From NCBI GenBank assembly GCA_021769725.1, contig JAETSI010000003.1:101405-165404 (forward strand): a stretch of 64,000 bases of DNA. Direction: 5' to 3'. The DNA comes from Oscillospiraceae bacterium. Lineage in GTDB: Bacteria > Bacillota > Clostridia > Oscillospirales > Ruminococcaceae. Within the stretch, counting starts at the first letter, position 1. Each line of letters begins with the position of its first letter. A program made the position numbers and the translations under genes. This document shows positions 17,406 to 26,806 of the stretch, in pieces. A model generated the notes under the pieces. The model saw nothing but the letters and a program-made list of their open reading frames with translations. It did no database searches and was not told where the DNA came from.

Positions 17406-19791
17406 TTCTGCCTCCTTGCTGACGTATCAGTGCTGTTCCAAGTACATCTTCCAGATTATCGGCAAAAACAAAGTTAAGATGTTCTTTTACTGCGTCGTCC
17501 ACTTCGTCCAGATCAGCTCTGTTCGCCTCCGGAACGATCACCGTGCCGATTCCTGCCTTGTATGCTGCCATAGTCTTTTCACGCAGACCTCCGATCGGAA
17601 GCACCCTGCCATGAAGAGTTATCTCTCCTGTCATGGCAATGTCAGCACGTACCTTCATTCCTGACAGAGCTGAAACAAGAGCCGTTGTCATAGTCACGCC
17701 TGCAGAAGGGCCGTCTTTCGGGACAGCCCCCTCGGGAGCATGGATGTGTATATCATTTTCTTTATAGAAATCGGGATTTATACCGTATTTCTCAGCTATA
17801 CTGCGCACATAGCTTACGGCAATGCGTGCGCTTTCTTTCATTACATCGCCCAGTGAACCTGTTATCTCAACCTTTCCGGTTCCCTTTAATATAAGAACCT
17901 CAAGGGGCATTATAACTCCCCCCACTGATGTCCATGCCAGACCGTTGACAATACCGGTCTTGTCCTCTTTGAGATGAAGATCAGCTGTGTACTTCCGGAT
18001 GCCCAGCATATCTCTGAGATCCTTTGGTTTTACCGATATCCTTTTAACTTCTCCGGAAGCTATCTTTTTGGCGGATTTTCTGCATATCGAAGCAATTTTT
18101 CGTTCAAGATTACGTACGCCTGCTTCCTTGGTATAGTACTGTATAATATCGTTTATCGCATCATCGGTTATCTTCATTTGTGATGCTTTCAATCCGTGCT
18201 CCTTAAGCTGCTTGGGGATAAGGTGATCCTTGGTGATATGGAACTTTTCCTCCGCCGTATAACTCGGCAGCTCGATTATCTCCATTCGGTCAAGCAGCGG
18301 CGCAGGAATATTTGAAACATCGTTTGCAGTTGTCAGAAATACCGCCTTGCTCAGATCAAAGGGCACTTCAATGAAGTGATCCCGAAAAGAGCTGTTCTGT
18401 TCTCTGTCGAGAACCTCCAGCATTGCCGATGAGGGATCTCCCTTTATATCGCTGCAAAGTTTGTCGATCTCGTCAAAAAGTATCAGCGGATCAGCCGTTC
18501 CTGCCTGAGATATTGCTGTAATAATGCGTCCCGGCATAGCTCCCACATAAGTTTTTCGATGACCTCTGATATCGGCTTCATCACGTACTCCGCCAAGAGA
18601 TACACGTGCATATTTGCGTCCCATAGCCTTTGCAACTGACTGTGCTATCGATGTCTTTCCGATTCCTGGAGGACCGGACAGGCAGATTATCTGACCCTTT
18701 ATACCAGGATTGAGCATATAAACAGCCAAAAATTCAAGAATTCGTTCCTTAACTTTTTTCAGACCGTAATGTTCTTTTTCCAGAACAGCCTCTGCTTTTT
18801 CCAGAGAAAGTTTTGATTTGGAATAAACTCCCCACGGCAAATCAAGAATGGTATCCAAATAGTTCTTGATAACAAAAGCCTCCTGAGACGCCGGCGGAAG
18901 CTTTGTGAGCTTGTCTGCCTCTTTAAGAAGTTTTTCCCGGCTTTTGTCATCGATTTTCAGTTCCATAATATCGTTTATGTAATCGAAAGCATCATCGCCG
19001 CCATCCTCTCCGAGCTGTTCCTGGATAACCCTCATCTGTTCACGGAGATAGAACTCACGCTGTCCTTTGTCAATGCTGTTTTTTGTCTGTTCATTAATCA
19101 GATTCTCCAGTTCCAGAATCTCGGTTTCTGATGTTAAGCAGGCAAAAAGCACAGACAGCTTATTCATTATGTTGGATTCTTCCAGCAAGGTCTGCTTATC
19201 CCTGTAATTGAGAGCACAGTTAAACGTTATTGCCTCAAAGAGCTTTATCGGATTATCCTGCGTCATAACTGCGCTGAAAAGCTCGCTCGGCATTTTTGGG
19301 AAATATGAAGAATATTTTTCAAAGATATCCCTGATAGAACGAACAAGAGCTTGTGCCTCTACTTCGTCATATTTAGCTCTGGAATATGTCGGCGTGCGTC
19401 TTACCTCTGCTCTCAGCGTTTTACCGTCATCAATAAGCCGTACGAGATTTGCCTTATACACTCCTTCTACAAGAACTTTCATTACATGATCCGGAAGTTT
19501 GAGAACCTGCCTGATTTCAGCAACCACTCCGACTTTATAAAGATCGGAAGACTTCGGATTATCCACGTACGCCTCGTGCTGGGTTATGAGAAATATCTTT
19601 TTTCCTTCCTTTACAGCATGTTCTACAGCACTGTAAGATTTTTCCCGTGAGACGTCAAAATGGAGCACCATTTTCGGAAATGCCACCATTCCTCTCATAG
19701 CGACTGTATAAAATATATTATCATTCTCAGTATTTTTACTGCTTTTAACGATCTGTTCCAAATAAATCACCACATTCCTATATATTTGCAT
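17395..19791 (-). CDS. lon: ATP-dependent Lon protease
   Basis: About 798 residues: N-terminal LON substrate domain (~30-210), AAA+ module with Walker [10 protein letters not shown] and Walker [11 protein letters not shown], and the C-terminal protease with the catalytic serine in [10 protein letters not shown] and the lysine near residue 730. It degrades misfolded and regulatory proteins in the cytoplasm. The start is uncertain: the ATG at 19791 has AAGG too close, whereas a GTG at 19770 has AGGA five bases upstream and would remove seven residues. Confidence 0.95.
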   Translation of the reverse strand: MQIYRNVVIYLEQIVKSSKNTENDNIFYTVAMRGMVAFPKMVLHFDVSREKSYSAVEHAVKEGKKIFLITQHEAYVDNPKSSDLYKVGVVAEIRQVLKLPDHVMKVLVEGVYKANLVRLIDDGKTLRAEVRRTPTYSRAKYDEVEAQALVRSIRDIFEKYSSYFPKMPSELFSAVMTQDNPIKLFEAITFNCALNYRDKQTLLEESNIMNKLSVLFACLTSETEILELENLINEQTKNSIDKGQREFYLREQMRVIQEQLGEDGGDDAFDYINDIMELKIDDKSREKLLKEADKLTKLPPASQEAFVIKNYLDTILDLPWGVYSKSKLSLEKAEAVLEKEHYGLKKVKERILEFLAVYMLNPGIKGQIICLSGPPGIGKTSIAQSVAKAMGRKYARVSLGGVRDEADIRGHRKTYVGAMPGRIITAISQAGTADPLILFDEIDKLCSDIKGDPSSAMLEVLDREQNSSFRDHFIEVPFDLSKAVFLTTANDVSNIPAPLLDRMEIIELPSYTAEEKFHITKDHLIPKQLKEHGLKASQMKITDDAINDIIQYYTKEAGVRNLERKIASICRKSAKKIASGEVKRISVKPKDLRDMLGIRKYTADLHLKEDKTGIVNGLAWTSVGGVIMPLEVLILKGTGKVEITGSLGDVMKESARIAVSYVRSIAEKYGINPDFYKENDIHIHAPEGAVPKDGPSAGVTMTTALVSALSGMKVRADIAMTGEITLHGRVLPIGGLREKTMAAYKAGIGTVIVPEANRADLDEVDDAVKEHLNFVFADNLEDVLGTALIRQQGGRSEA

Positions 19792-19862
19792 ATCCTTGCG
19801 AAGCGATGGAGTTATTTTTTAATTATACCACATACCTCAAAAAAAAGCAAGAGGGAAATTTC

Positions 19863-19912
19863 AGAATCTGTCTTCAGTAGGATATGTGTACATTATCTTG
19901 TGAAGACAGGTT
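19863..19912. repeat. Decayed inverted-repeat unit ending in GACAGGTTC
   Basis: GAATCTGTCTTCA (19863-19875) is the near-perfect inverse (12 of 13) of TGAAGACAGGTTC (19900-19912). The outer end resembles the tip of the 163-bp element at 41590 (GAACCTGTCC). A second copy of the right end, GACAGGTTCTTAATT, lies near 19987-20001. Confidence 0.5.
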
Positions 19913-19924
19913 CTTAATTGCAAC

Positions 19925-19966
19925 TAATAAAAAACGGCACTGCAAATTCTTTATGCCGTGCCGTTT
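19925..19966 (-). terminator. Terminator of the esterase gene
   Basis: AAACGGCAC (19932-19940) pairs with GTGCCGTTT (19958-19966). On the minus strand the stem is followed by TTT ATTAG after a six-T run, a good rho-independent terminator. Confidence 0.75.
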
Positions 19967-19995
19967 GAAGTATCAGATTATGTATAGACAGGTTC

Positions 19996-21552
19996 TTAAT
20001 TTTTATCTGCCGGACAGAACTTCGCCAGAACTTCATTGAGCATTTCCGGAATAAACTCGTAGTGTCCGGAACCGGGATATAATTTGCATTCAAAATTCGT
20101 AAAACCATAAGATTCAAGACGCTTTGTCAGATTTTCAACTCCCTCTAAGGTAGAATCGTTATCGCCGTAATATTCTTCATAAACGGGATCTTCGTCAGCT
20201 CCGGCGCAGATAAATATGCGCTTGTCAAGAGTATCGTTTCTGTCAAAATAACCATATTCGGACTTGACTTCCGACAGGTCTGCGTAAGGCAGGAATCCCG
20301 GCGACCAGAATGCCGGACTTCCGATAATATAATTGCCGAAGGGCTGATTTTCGTATTTATCGGAATTAAAAACGGCATAGTGAGCAAAAGTTCCGCCCAG
20401 CGAATGCCCGTACAGCGTAGAATTGCCAAAATCTACATTGTACTGCTCACCGAGATAAGGCATAAGATTATCTGTTATGAAATCAAGAAATTCCTTGTCT
20501 TTTTCGCAAAAATATTTCTTTCTGTTTGTATCGTCCATGCCGTTCATTGAATAATCATAGCCGATGCTTACAAGCAATGCGCTGCCTGCGTTTCCGTTTT
20601 CCATTTCCTTTCTGAGCGCCGGATGATTTCCGAAACGCCACACTCCGTCTGTCAGCACAAAAGCCGGATATGTTTTTTCAGGATCAAAACCGGACGGCAA
20701 AGTAACGTGTACTATGAAGTTTGTGTCAAGTTCCTCGTCGTAAATGGATATCTCACTTACAAACTCCGCTATTTCCGAAGTTGCATCATGATCTATTTCC
20801 CATACGGGGGCATTACCCAACCGGCTTTCTGTCGTACCGAATGCAAGCTTGCCGTAACTTTTGTCTATAATCGCTTCCCAGACACGGATAGTCCGCTGAT
20901 ATTCCGGCTCAATTTCGCTTTCATCTATTCCTCCTGCTAATGCTAAACATTCTATATCCTTATGGATATATTCCTTTAGTTCGTCAAAATTAGCAACTTT
21001 AAATATGTCGGTTGCTTGGAGAGCTTCCTCTTCTGTAATTTTGTTGCCGTTTTCATCTAAATAATAAGTTCCGCTTTCATCAGTTATGGAAACAAGAGAT
21101 GGACTATATGTCGTTTCTCCGCCGTCATAATCGAGAGTCGGCAAACCTGAAAGTATCCTTTGTCCGTCAACGAAAGCGGAATGTGTGAAATCACTTTCAC
21201 CTATTGAGTTCAAAATTCCCTGTATTTCTTCTTCAGTAATATAAGTATTATAGGGGTGATTTTCAATATAGTTCGACCAGTAGTCTTTCTGTTGTTCCGG
21301 AGTCCATATCTCAAGCCAGACGCCCTCCTCCGGGATCTTTTTCTGCTCATGGTCAAATACCGTAAGCTCTCCGGCTCTAGTATTCTGTTTTTCCTTATCC
21401 GTCATGTGGTTTGTAAGTTTTATCGCTGTTTTTTCTTCGCTGCTGACGGATTCAGACGAGTTGTCCCGTGTGCTGTTTTGATTTTTCGATTCGCAGGAGA
21501 CTGCGGACAGCAGAAAGATAAGCGACATACATAATGCGGTTAGTTTTTTCAT
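19996..21552 (-). CDS. Secreted lipoprotein esterase (PF00756-type alpha/beta hydrolase)
   Basis: 518 residues from MKKLTALCMSLIF, chosen because AAAAGGATG lies 8 bases upstream and because a lipoprotein signal ending in SAVSC follows at once. Residues ~25-230 are an unassigned region rich in acidic residues. Residues ~240-515 are an esterase-type hydrolase with nucleophile motif YGHSLGGTF, a probable acid in CAGADEDPVY and a histidine in GSGHYEF. Related enzymes are ferric-siderophore and feruloyl/acetyl esterases; in a fibre degrader a plant-ester target is plausible but unproven. It has no dockerin, so it would sit on the cell membrane rather than in a cellulosome. Confidence 0.8.
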   Translation of the reverse strand: MKKLTALCMSLIFLLSAVSCESKNQNSTRDNSSESVSSEEKTAIKLTNHMTDKEKQNTRAGELTVFDHEQKKIPEEGVWLEIWTPEQQKDYWSNYIENHPYNTYITEEEIQGILNSIGESDFTHSAFVDGQRILSGLPTLDYDGGETTYSPSLVSITDESGTYYLDENGNKITEEEALQATDIFKVANFDELKEYIHKDIECLALAGGIDESEIEPEYQRTIRVWEAIIDKSYGKLAFGTTESRLGNAPVWEIDHDATSEIAEFVSEISIYDEELDTNFIVHVTLPSGFDPEKTYPAFVLTDGVWRFGNHPALRKEMENGNAGSALLVSIGYDYSMNGMDDTNRKKYFCEKDKEFLDFITDNLMPYLGEQYNVDFGNSTLYGHSLGGTFAHYAVFNSDKYENQPFGNYIIGSPAFWSPGFLPYADLSEVKSEYGYFDRNDTLDKRIFICAGADEDPVYEEYYGDNDSTLEGVENLTKRLESYGFTNFECKLYPGSGHYEFIPEMLNEVLAKFCPADKN

Positions 21553-21779
21553 TTTTATCATCCTTTTCATAATTACTAAACACATAGAAATGTGTTTTCG
21601 TATATAAGTGATTCTAAAGCGCTAAAAAGACGATACAAAAAAATAATTTGTTATTTTATACAATTATATTTTGTGAAAATTGTCTATAATTAACAAGAGC
21701 GTTTATTACACCAGTCATATAATTGCCTTGATTTTCATATAGCTGTACAACTTTCTTCAAAAATAATTGTTCTGCCGCC

Positions 21780-21808
21780 TTGACAAAAAACGAAAAATAT
21801 ATTATAAT
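21780..21808 (+). promoter_or_regulatory. Sigma-A promoter of greA-lysS
   Basis: TTGACA and TATAAT with a 17-bp spacer, followed by AAGGAG eight bases before the greA ATG. Confidence 0.85.
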
Positions 21809-21844
21809 TAGAGTTATTGTAAATTATGTAAGGAGTGCATTAAA

Positions 21845-22315
21845 ATGGCTTTGAAAAAAATGTCCAGAGACAGCTACGAAAAGCTTATAGCTGAACTTGA
21901 TGATCTTAAGATCAATAAACGTAAGGAAGTTGCCGAAAGACTGAAAGTTGCCCGTTCATACGGAGACCTTTCCGAAAACGCTGAGTATGATGAAGCAAAA
22001 AATGAACAGGCCATACTTGAAGCCCATATCTCAGAACTTCAGTATACTATTGATAATGCTGAAATCGTAGAAGATTCCAATATTTCAGTTGACGAGGTAG
22101 GCATGAGCTCAAAAATCACAATCAAACGCCTTGACAACGGAAAAGTTGAAACATTTACTATCGTCGGAACAAACCACGCAAATGTAAGAGATGGAAAAAT
22201 TTCTGACGAATCACCTATCGGTAAAGCCGCAATGAAGAAAAAAGTCGGGGATATTTTTATAGTTGAAGCTCCGGCAGGCGAACTGAGATTCGAGGTTATG
22301 GAAATTTCCAAGTAA
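21845..22315 (+). CDS. greA: Transcription elongation factor GreA
   Basis: 156 residues. The N-terminal coiled coil carries the family motif ARSYGDLSENAEYDEAKNEQ and the C-terminal FKBP-like domain carries SPIGKAAMKKKVGD. It rescues backtracked RNA polymerase by stimulating transcript cleavage. It is first in a greA-lysS-membrane-protein unit, an arrangement often seen for greA and lysS in Firmicutes. Confidence 0.97.
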   Translation: MALKKMSRDSYEKLIAELDDLKINKRKEVAERLKVARSYGDLSENAEYDEAKNEQAILEAHISELQYTIDNAEIVEDSNISVDEVGMSSKITIKRLDNGKVETFTIVGTNHANVRDGKISDESPIGKAAMKKKVGDIFIVEAPAGELRFEVMEISK

Positions 22316-22354
22316 GTTTTGCGCAGCAGTATACAGGAAGGAATTGAAAAAGCT

Positions 22355-23929
22355 ATGAGTGAAAACATAGAAAATCAGGTTCAGGAAGAACCTGCCGTTG
22401 ATATAAATATTCTGAAAAAAGATCGTCTTGATAAGCTCGCCGCTCTCAGAGAAGCAGGCAGAGATCCCTACCAGATCACAAAATTCGATGTGACCGGTCA
22501 TGCGGCAGATTACAAGGCACAGTATGAAGCAGATGAAGCTGCTGCTCTTGCCGAAGCCGGCGGTGATGAAGAAAAAGAAAAGGCTTCTATCGCTGCTCTC
22601 AGCGAAAAAATCGTCCGCTTAGCCGGACGTATCATGAGCTGGCGTGATATGGGTAAGGCAAACTTTATTGATATCCGTGACGGTTCGGACAGAATTCAGG
22701 TCTATATACGCTCCAACGAAGTCGGGGCAGATCTGTTCAAGGAATTTAAGAAAAAATGGGATATCGGCGATATCATCGGTGTTGAAGGATTTATTTTCAG
22801 AACGAAAAAGGGAGAAATTTCCGTTCATGCAAAAAGTATCGTTCTTCTGTCGAAATCTCTGCTGCCTCTTCCTGAAAAGTGGCATGGACTTAAAGATCAG
22901 GACATGAGATACCGTCAGCGCTATGTTGATCTTATCGTAAATCCCGATGTAAAGGACACATTTGTCAAGAGAAGCCGCATCATTTCGGAAGTAAGAAATT
23001 ATCTGGACAATCTTGGCTATATTGAGGTTGATACTCCGGTTCTTCATACTCTGGAGATCGGCGCCGCTGCACGTCCTTTCGTAACGCATCACAACACCCT
23101 TGACATGGATATGTATCTCCGTATTGAGACTGAGCTTTATCTCAAGCGTCTTATCGTAGGCGGCTTTGAAAAAGTCTACGAAGTCGGACGTATTTTCAGG
23201 AACGAGGGTATGGATACCTCTCATAACCCTGAATTTACATCCGTAGAAATGTATCAGGCTTATACTGACTATATCGGCATGATGGATCTTATTGAAAATA
23301 TGTACAGAACTATCGCAAGAAAAGTCTGCGGAACTGCAAAAATCACCTATCAAGGTGTAGAGATCGACATGGAAAGTACATGGGAACGTCTTACTATGGT
23401 TGAAGCTGTCAAGAAATATGCCGGTGTTGATTACAACAGCTGGACAGACGACGCAGCTGCAAGAGCCTGTGCCAAGGAGAAAGGCGTTGAAGTTGACGAG
23501 GGCGAAAATGCAACAAAAGGTCATGTACTTATCGCATTCTTTGAGGCTTTTGTAGAGGATAAGCTCATACAGCCTACTATTATATACGACTACCCTGTTG
23601 AAAATTCTCCCCTTGCAAAGAGAAAGCCATCTGATCCGGCATTTACGGAGCGTTTTGAATATTTTATGTACTGCCGTGAAATGGGCAATGCTTTCTCGGA
23701 ACTTAACGATCCTATTGACCAGAAAGAACGTTTTGTAAAGCAGGTTGAAGCTAAACGTGCTCAAGGAGCAAATGCAGAGGTCGATGAAGATTTCGTTACT
23801 GCTCTCGAATACGGACTCCCTCCTACAGGCGGTCTTGGATTTGGTCTTGACAGACTTGTAATGCTTCTTACAGATAGTCCGTCTATCAGGGACGTTCTGC
23901 TGTTCCCGACAATGCGTCCGTTGGGCTGA
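22355..23929 (+). CDS. lysS: Lysyl-tRNA synthetase, class II
   Basis: 524 residues from MSENIENQ; a TTG 36 bases earlier in frame is less likely. An anticodon-binding OB fold (~70-180) is followed by the class II core with motif 2 FRNEGMDTSHNPEFT and motif 3 PPTGGLGFGLDRLVMLL. The AAGGA upstream is about 12 bases from the ATG, longer than usual. It follows greA by 39 bp. Confidence 0.97.
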   Translation: MSENIENQVQEEPAVDINILKKDRLDKLAALREAGRDPYQITKFDVTGHAADYKAQYEADEAAALAEAGGDEEKEKASIAALSEKIVRLAGRIMSWRDMGKANFIDIRDGSDRIQVYIRSNEVGADLFKEFKKKWDIGDIIGVEGFIFRTKKGEISVHAKSIVLLSKSLLPLPEKWHGLKDQDMRYRQRYVDLIVNPDVKDTFVKRSRIISEVRNYLDNLGYIEVDTPVLHTLEIGAAARPFVTHHNTLDMDMYLRIETELYLKRLIVGGFEKVYEVGRIFRNEGMDTSHNPEFTSVEMYQAYTDYIGMMDLIENMYRTIARKVCGTAKITYQGVEIDMESTWERLTMVEAVKKYAGVDYNSWTDDAAARACAKEKGVEVDEGENATKGHVLIAFFEAFVEDKLIQPTIIYDYPVENSPLAKRKPSDPAFTERFEYFMYCREMGNAFSELNDPIDQKERFVKQVEAKRAQGANAEVDEDFVTALEYGLPPTGGLGFGLDRLVMLLTDSPSIRDVLLFPTMRPLG

Positions 23930-23938
23930 TCGAGTACG

Positions 23939-24850
23939 ATGAAAGACAAGGATAAGGAAACAAAAGTAAAGCCTTCTGCAGATAATGACGATGACAGGCT
24001 TGATATAAAAAAAAGCATATTTGAGGTCAATAAAGAACTTCGTGAGCAGAAACAGAAAGAAGAAGAAGCACAGCAGGAAGAACTGAAACGTCGTTTGGAA
24101 GAACGTGAAAGAAAGCGTCAGGAAGAATATGACAAACGTATTCTGGAGGAAAAAAAGGAACTTATCCGGCTTAAGCAGGGGCTTATAGAAGAAAGCGAAG
24201 AAATCCACGAGGAAATTGAAGATCCAGTAAAAATGTCTTTCTGGAAAAAAATAGGTAATTTCTTTTACCATAATAAGTGGTGGCTTGGAATTGCATCTGT
24301 TTTCGTGATAATCACAGTGGTGCTGATTAAAAATTATCTGTCAAAACCTCGTCCGGACATGGTAGTGCTTGTAATTTGTGAAAGTGATATCATCGGAGAC
24401 GCTCCCGAACTGGAAAAATATCTGAGCAGTATGTCGTCAGATTTTAATGACAACGGCAAGACTGAGGTATCGGTTTATTTTATACAAATGCGTGGCGACG
24501 GCTATGCAACCGGTTCTGATACAAAGCTGACAACGGAACTGAACAGCGCTGAAAGCGTTATAGTTATCGGCGATGAAAAATTTTTGGAACTTGTTAATCC
24601 AGAAACTGAACTTCTGGATCTTGATGAAATGTTCCCGGAAAATCGCAATATAAGAAGCGGCAGATTTTACCTTAAACACACAAAATTTGCAGAACGTGTA
24701 GGAATATCAGATGATGATGTTCCCTACGATCTATTTATCACCGTCAGAAAACCTCGTAATTATCTTTATGCCAAAGAAGAAGAAATGGAAGAAACACTTG
24801 AAAAGGATCTTCCGGTTCTGGAAAAAATTATCAGCGATTTGTCCGAATAA
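23939..24850 (+). CDS. Single-pass membrane protein of unknown function with charged coiled-coil N-terminus
   Basis: 303 residues, not recognised. Residues 1-100 are almost all Lys, Glu, Arg and Gln and would form a cytoplasmic coiled coil (runs such as EELKRRLEERERKRQEE). One membrane segment follows at ~118-136 (WWLGIASVFVIITVVLI). The outside part (~140-303) is an alpha/beta-looking domain of acidic composition. It starts 9 bp after lysS and ends at a strong terminator, so it is the last gene of the greA-lysS unit. Its partner and role cannot be read from the sequence. Confidence 0.7.
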   Translation: MKDKDKETKVKPSADNDDDRLDIKKSIFEVNKELREQKQKEEEAQQEELKRRLEERERKRQEEYDKRILEEKKELIRLKQGLIEESEEIHEEIEDPVKMSFWKKIGNFFYHNKWWLGIASVFVIITVVLIKNYLSKPRPDMVVLVICESDIIGDAPELEKYLSSMSSDFNDNGKTEVSVYFIQMRGDGYATGSDTKLTTELNSAESVIVIGDEKFLELVNPETELLDLDEMFPENRNIRSGRFYLKHTKFAERVGISDDDVPYDLFITVRKPRNYLYAKEEEMEETLEKDLPVLEKIISDLSE

Positions 24851-24866
24851 TGTTTATATTAAAATA

Positions 24867-24895
24867 GGAGATGTGGTCAGACACATCTCCTTTTT
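24867..24895 (+). terminator. Terminator of the greA-lysS unit
   Basis: GGAGATGTG (24867-24875) pairs with CACATCTCC (24882-24890), followed by TTTTT. Confidence 0.9.
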
Positions 24896-24955
24896 GTTTT
24901 AATTTACAAAAAAAATTCCATTTATTGTGCAAAACATAGAAAAATTAATAAATGG

Positions 24956-24983
24956 TTGACTTTTTTAGTTATTCATATATAAT
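24956..24983 (+). promoter_or_regulatory. Promoter of the HExxH dockerin gene
   Basis: TTGACT and TATAAT separated by 16 bp, about 110 bp upstream of the ATG, leaving a long 5' leader. Confidence 0.65.
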
Positions 24984-24993
24984 TAAAATTATA

Positions 24994-25072
24994 GTGCTGT
25001 ATGCCTTAGGCAGCATATAGTACCAATTTTTTGAACTTGTAGAGAAATAAATAATTCTACGATTACAGGTTC
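24994..25072 (+). promoter_or_regulatory. Structured 5' leader with two stem-loops
   Basis: Stem 1 pairs 24994-25004 (GTGCTGTATGC) with 25013-25023 (GCATATAGTAC) using G-U pairs. Stem 2 pairs GTAGAG (25039-25044) with TTCTAC (25055-25060), closed outside by GAAC/GTTC (25033-25036 and 25069-25072). The leader ends at the GAAAGGA ribosome site. I recognise no known riboswitch class. Confidence 0.35.
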
Positions 25073-25092
25073 AGATTGAAAGGAATGTTTTT

Positions 25093-26631
25093 ATGCCAAA
25101 AATCAAAAAAAGAATGGCAGCTATCCTCTGTGCTGCCGCAATGACGACTCAGATTGCCGTAAAAAAGCTTGATCTGACGACGAAAACATCATCGGATATC
25201 TCTGTATCCGCATATGCCGCTGATACTGTCACTATCAGCGATATGCCTTCAGACTTTGTATCTGCTGCCGACTGGATATGGACGAATCGTATTGAACGAG
25301 AGGGGTCTACAACTCGCCGCAACACAATATTTGATATGATAGTCGCCGGAAAAGGAACTATCAACTATGTGGTCAAATGGCAGTCATACAGAACCGTCAC
25401 TTATGAACAGCGTCAGAAGTTTGAAACGATGCTGTCTGAATGCATAAACGGCTGGAACGACTGGCTTGCCGGATATGAAAACTGGCCTTATGACTATATT
25501 GATGTCAATATAGTGGGGTGGGCAGTAATTGATAAAAGTTCTCTGCTCGACCTCCATGATGATGAGGTAGTGTACACAGATACAAAATATTATGACTCAC
25601 AGTATGATACTTCCAACGGACGTGATACTATCCCCGATCAAGAGCCTTATGCTCCGTCGGAAATATCAAGATTCGATCATTTTACAGAAAAAAATTATCA
25701 GTATCCCGGTGGACTTGATAAGCGCTTTGATATGTATATGTGGGCAACACAGGGATTCCCGGATATCGGCGGCTGCGGAGGAGACTGGGGACAGCGTCTT
25801 TCCGATACGGCATATCTCAACATGATAGACGGAAGCGGCATTCATGTTCTTGAACATGAAATAGGACACGGCTTCGGAATGACCGATTTCTACGGCGGCG
25901 AAGGTGAAATAGACGGATTCCCGCCCGGCGGCTTCCCCGGAGGCGAAAATTCCCTTATGATGGCTGGCTCAGCTGCAAAGATCACCAACTTTGACGGCTG
26001 GATGCTCCGCTATATGTGGACGAAGATCAAGAACGAGGATGGACGTTTTGATCTGGCAAATGCACAGCCTCCTGTTACAACAACTACGACAACTACAACT
26101 ACTACAACGACAACAACTACTACAACAGTAACAACCACTCCGGCAATCGAACCGGAAAGGATTGAGTTTACAGATACCATTGTCAATGTTGATGAATATT
26201 CAATAACTTTCAAGGAGAATGGCACGTTTTCTCTTCGCAGCGGATATTCTGATAAGGATGAAACCAATCTTGCATTTTATGAAGCAGGAGACGTTGTAAA
26301 AATTAACTTCTGGTATGAAGCGGCGGATACTCCAGTCATCACAAAGGTTGATAATATCGGTATTATAAGTAATATCCGTGATGAGGATATTAAATATGGA
26401 GATGCCGACTGTGACGGCAAAATTTTCCTTAACGACGCTGTACTTATTATGCAGGCAATTGGAAATCCGGACGAATACGGCGTAGGCGGTACAAGCAAAA
26501 ATGCTATTACAGAACAGGGCAGAAAAAATGCAGATGTTGCAGGAAACGGCGACGGTCTCACCAATATGGATGCTCTGACGATTCAAAAATATCTGCTTAA
26601 TCTCTATAATGAACTGCCTGTAACAGAATGA
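25093..26631 (+). CDS. Secreted dockerin protein with HExxH metalloprotease-like site
   Basis: 512 residues: signal peptide (~1-43), a catalytic-looking domain (~45-315) with EHEIGHGFGMTDFYGG, i.e. a zincin HExxH followed by GHGxxMTD, a linker of 17 threonines then Val and three more threonines (~328-349), a small beta domain (~353-430), and a C-terminal dockerin (two Ca loops: DADCDGKIFLNDA and DVAGNGDGLTNMDA). It should bind a cohesin on the cellulosome scaffold. The catalytic domain is probably a zinc peptidase, but the third zinc ligand is not certain and a carbohydrate-related role is possible. GAAAGGA precedes the ATG. A terminator follows. Confidence 0.75.
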   Translation: MPKIKKRMAAILCAAAMTTQIAVKKLDLTTKTSSDISVSAYAADTVTISDMPSDFVSAADWIWTNRIEREGSTTRRNTIFDMIVAGKGTINYVVKWQSYRTVTYEQRQKFETMLSECINGWNDWLAGYENWPYDYIDVNIVGWAVIDKSSLLDLHDDEVVYTDTKYYDSQYDTSNGRDTIPDQEPYAPSEISRFDHFTEKNYQYPGGLDKRFDMYMWATQGFPDIGGCGGDWGQRLSDTAYLNMIDGSGIHVLEHEIGHGFGMTDFYGGEGEIDGFPPGGFPGGENSLMMAGSAAKITNFDGWMLRYMWTKIKNEDGRFDLANAQPPVTTTTTTTTTTTTTTTTTVTTTPAIEPERIEFTDTIVNVDEYSITFKENGTFSLRSGYSDKDETNLAFYEAGDVVKINFWYEAADTPVITKVDNIGIISNIRDEDIKYGDADCDGKIFLNDAVLIMQAIGNPDEYGVGGTSKNAITEQGRKNADVAGNGDGLTNMDALTIQKYLLNLYNELPVTE

Positions 26632-26639
26632 TTAACCTG

Positions 26640-26666
26640 CTGACGCACTGAAGTGCGTCAGTTTTT
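26640..26666 (+). terminator. Terminator after the HExxH dockerin gene
   Basis: CTGACGCACT-GA-AGTGCGTCAG followed by TTTTTC; a ten-base-pair perfect stem. Confidence 0.9.
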
Positions 26667-26745
26667 CTATGTGAGACTGTGTTCATAGAATAAGCGGCGT
26701 TTTCCATCTGAACACATGAACTGACAGAATTATGCTAATTGTATC

Positions 26746-26774
26746 TTGACAAAATGAAAAATATATGGCATAAT
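26746..26774 (+). promoter_or_regulatory. Promoter of the first GH9 gene
   Basis: TTGACA and CATAAT with a 17-bp spacer, 32 bp before the ATG. Confidence 0.75.
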
Positions 26775-26806
26775 TAACTATAACAACTATTATAGGGAGG
26801 AATATT

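Noticed and set aside
22619..24271. 550-codon minus-strand open frame
   Set aside because: It is antisense to lysS and the membrane-protein gene, shows no family motif, and is Phe/Cys/His-rich in the way of shadow frames.
26077..26136. Possible microsatellite or CRISPR-like repeat
   Set aside because: It is the in-frame threonine linker of the dockerin protein, with mixed ACA/ACT/ACG codons and no spacers.
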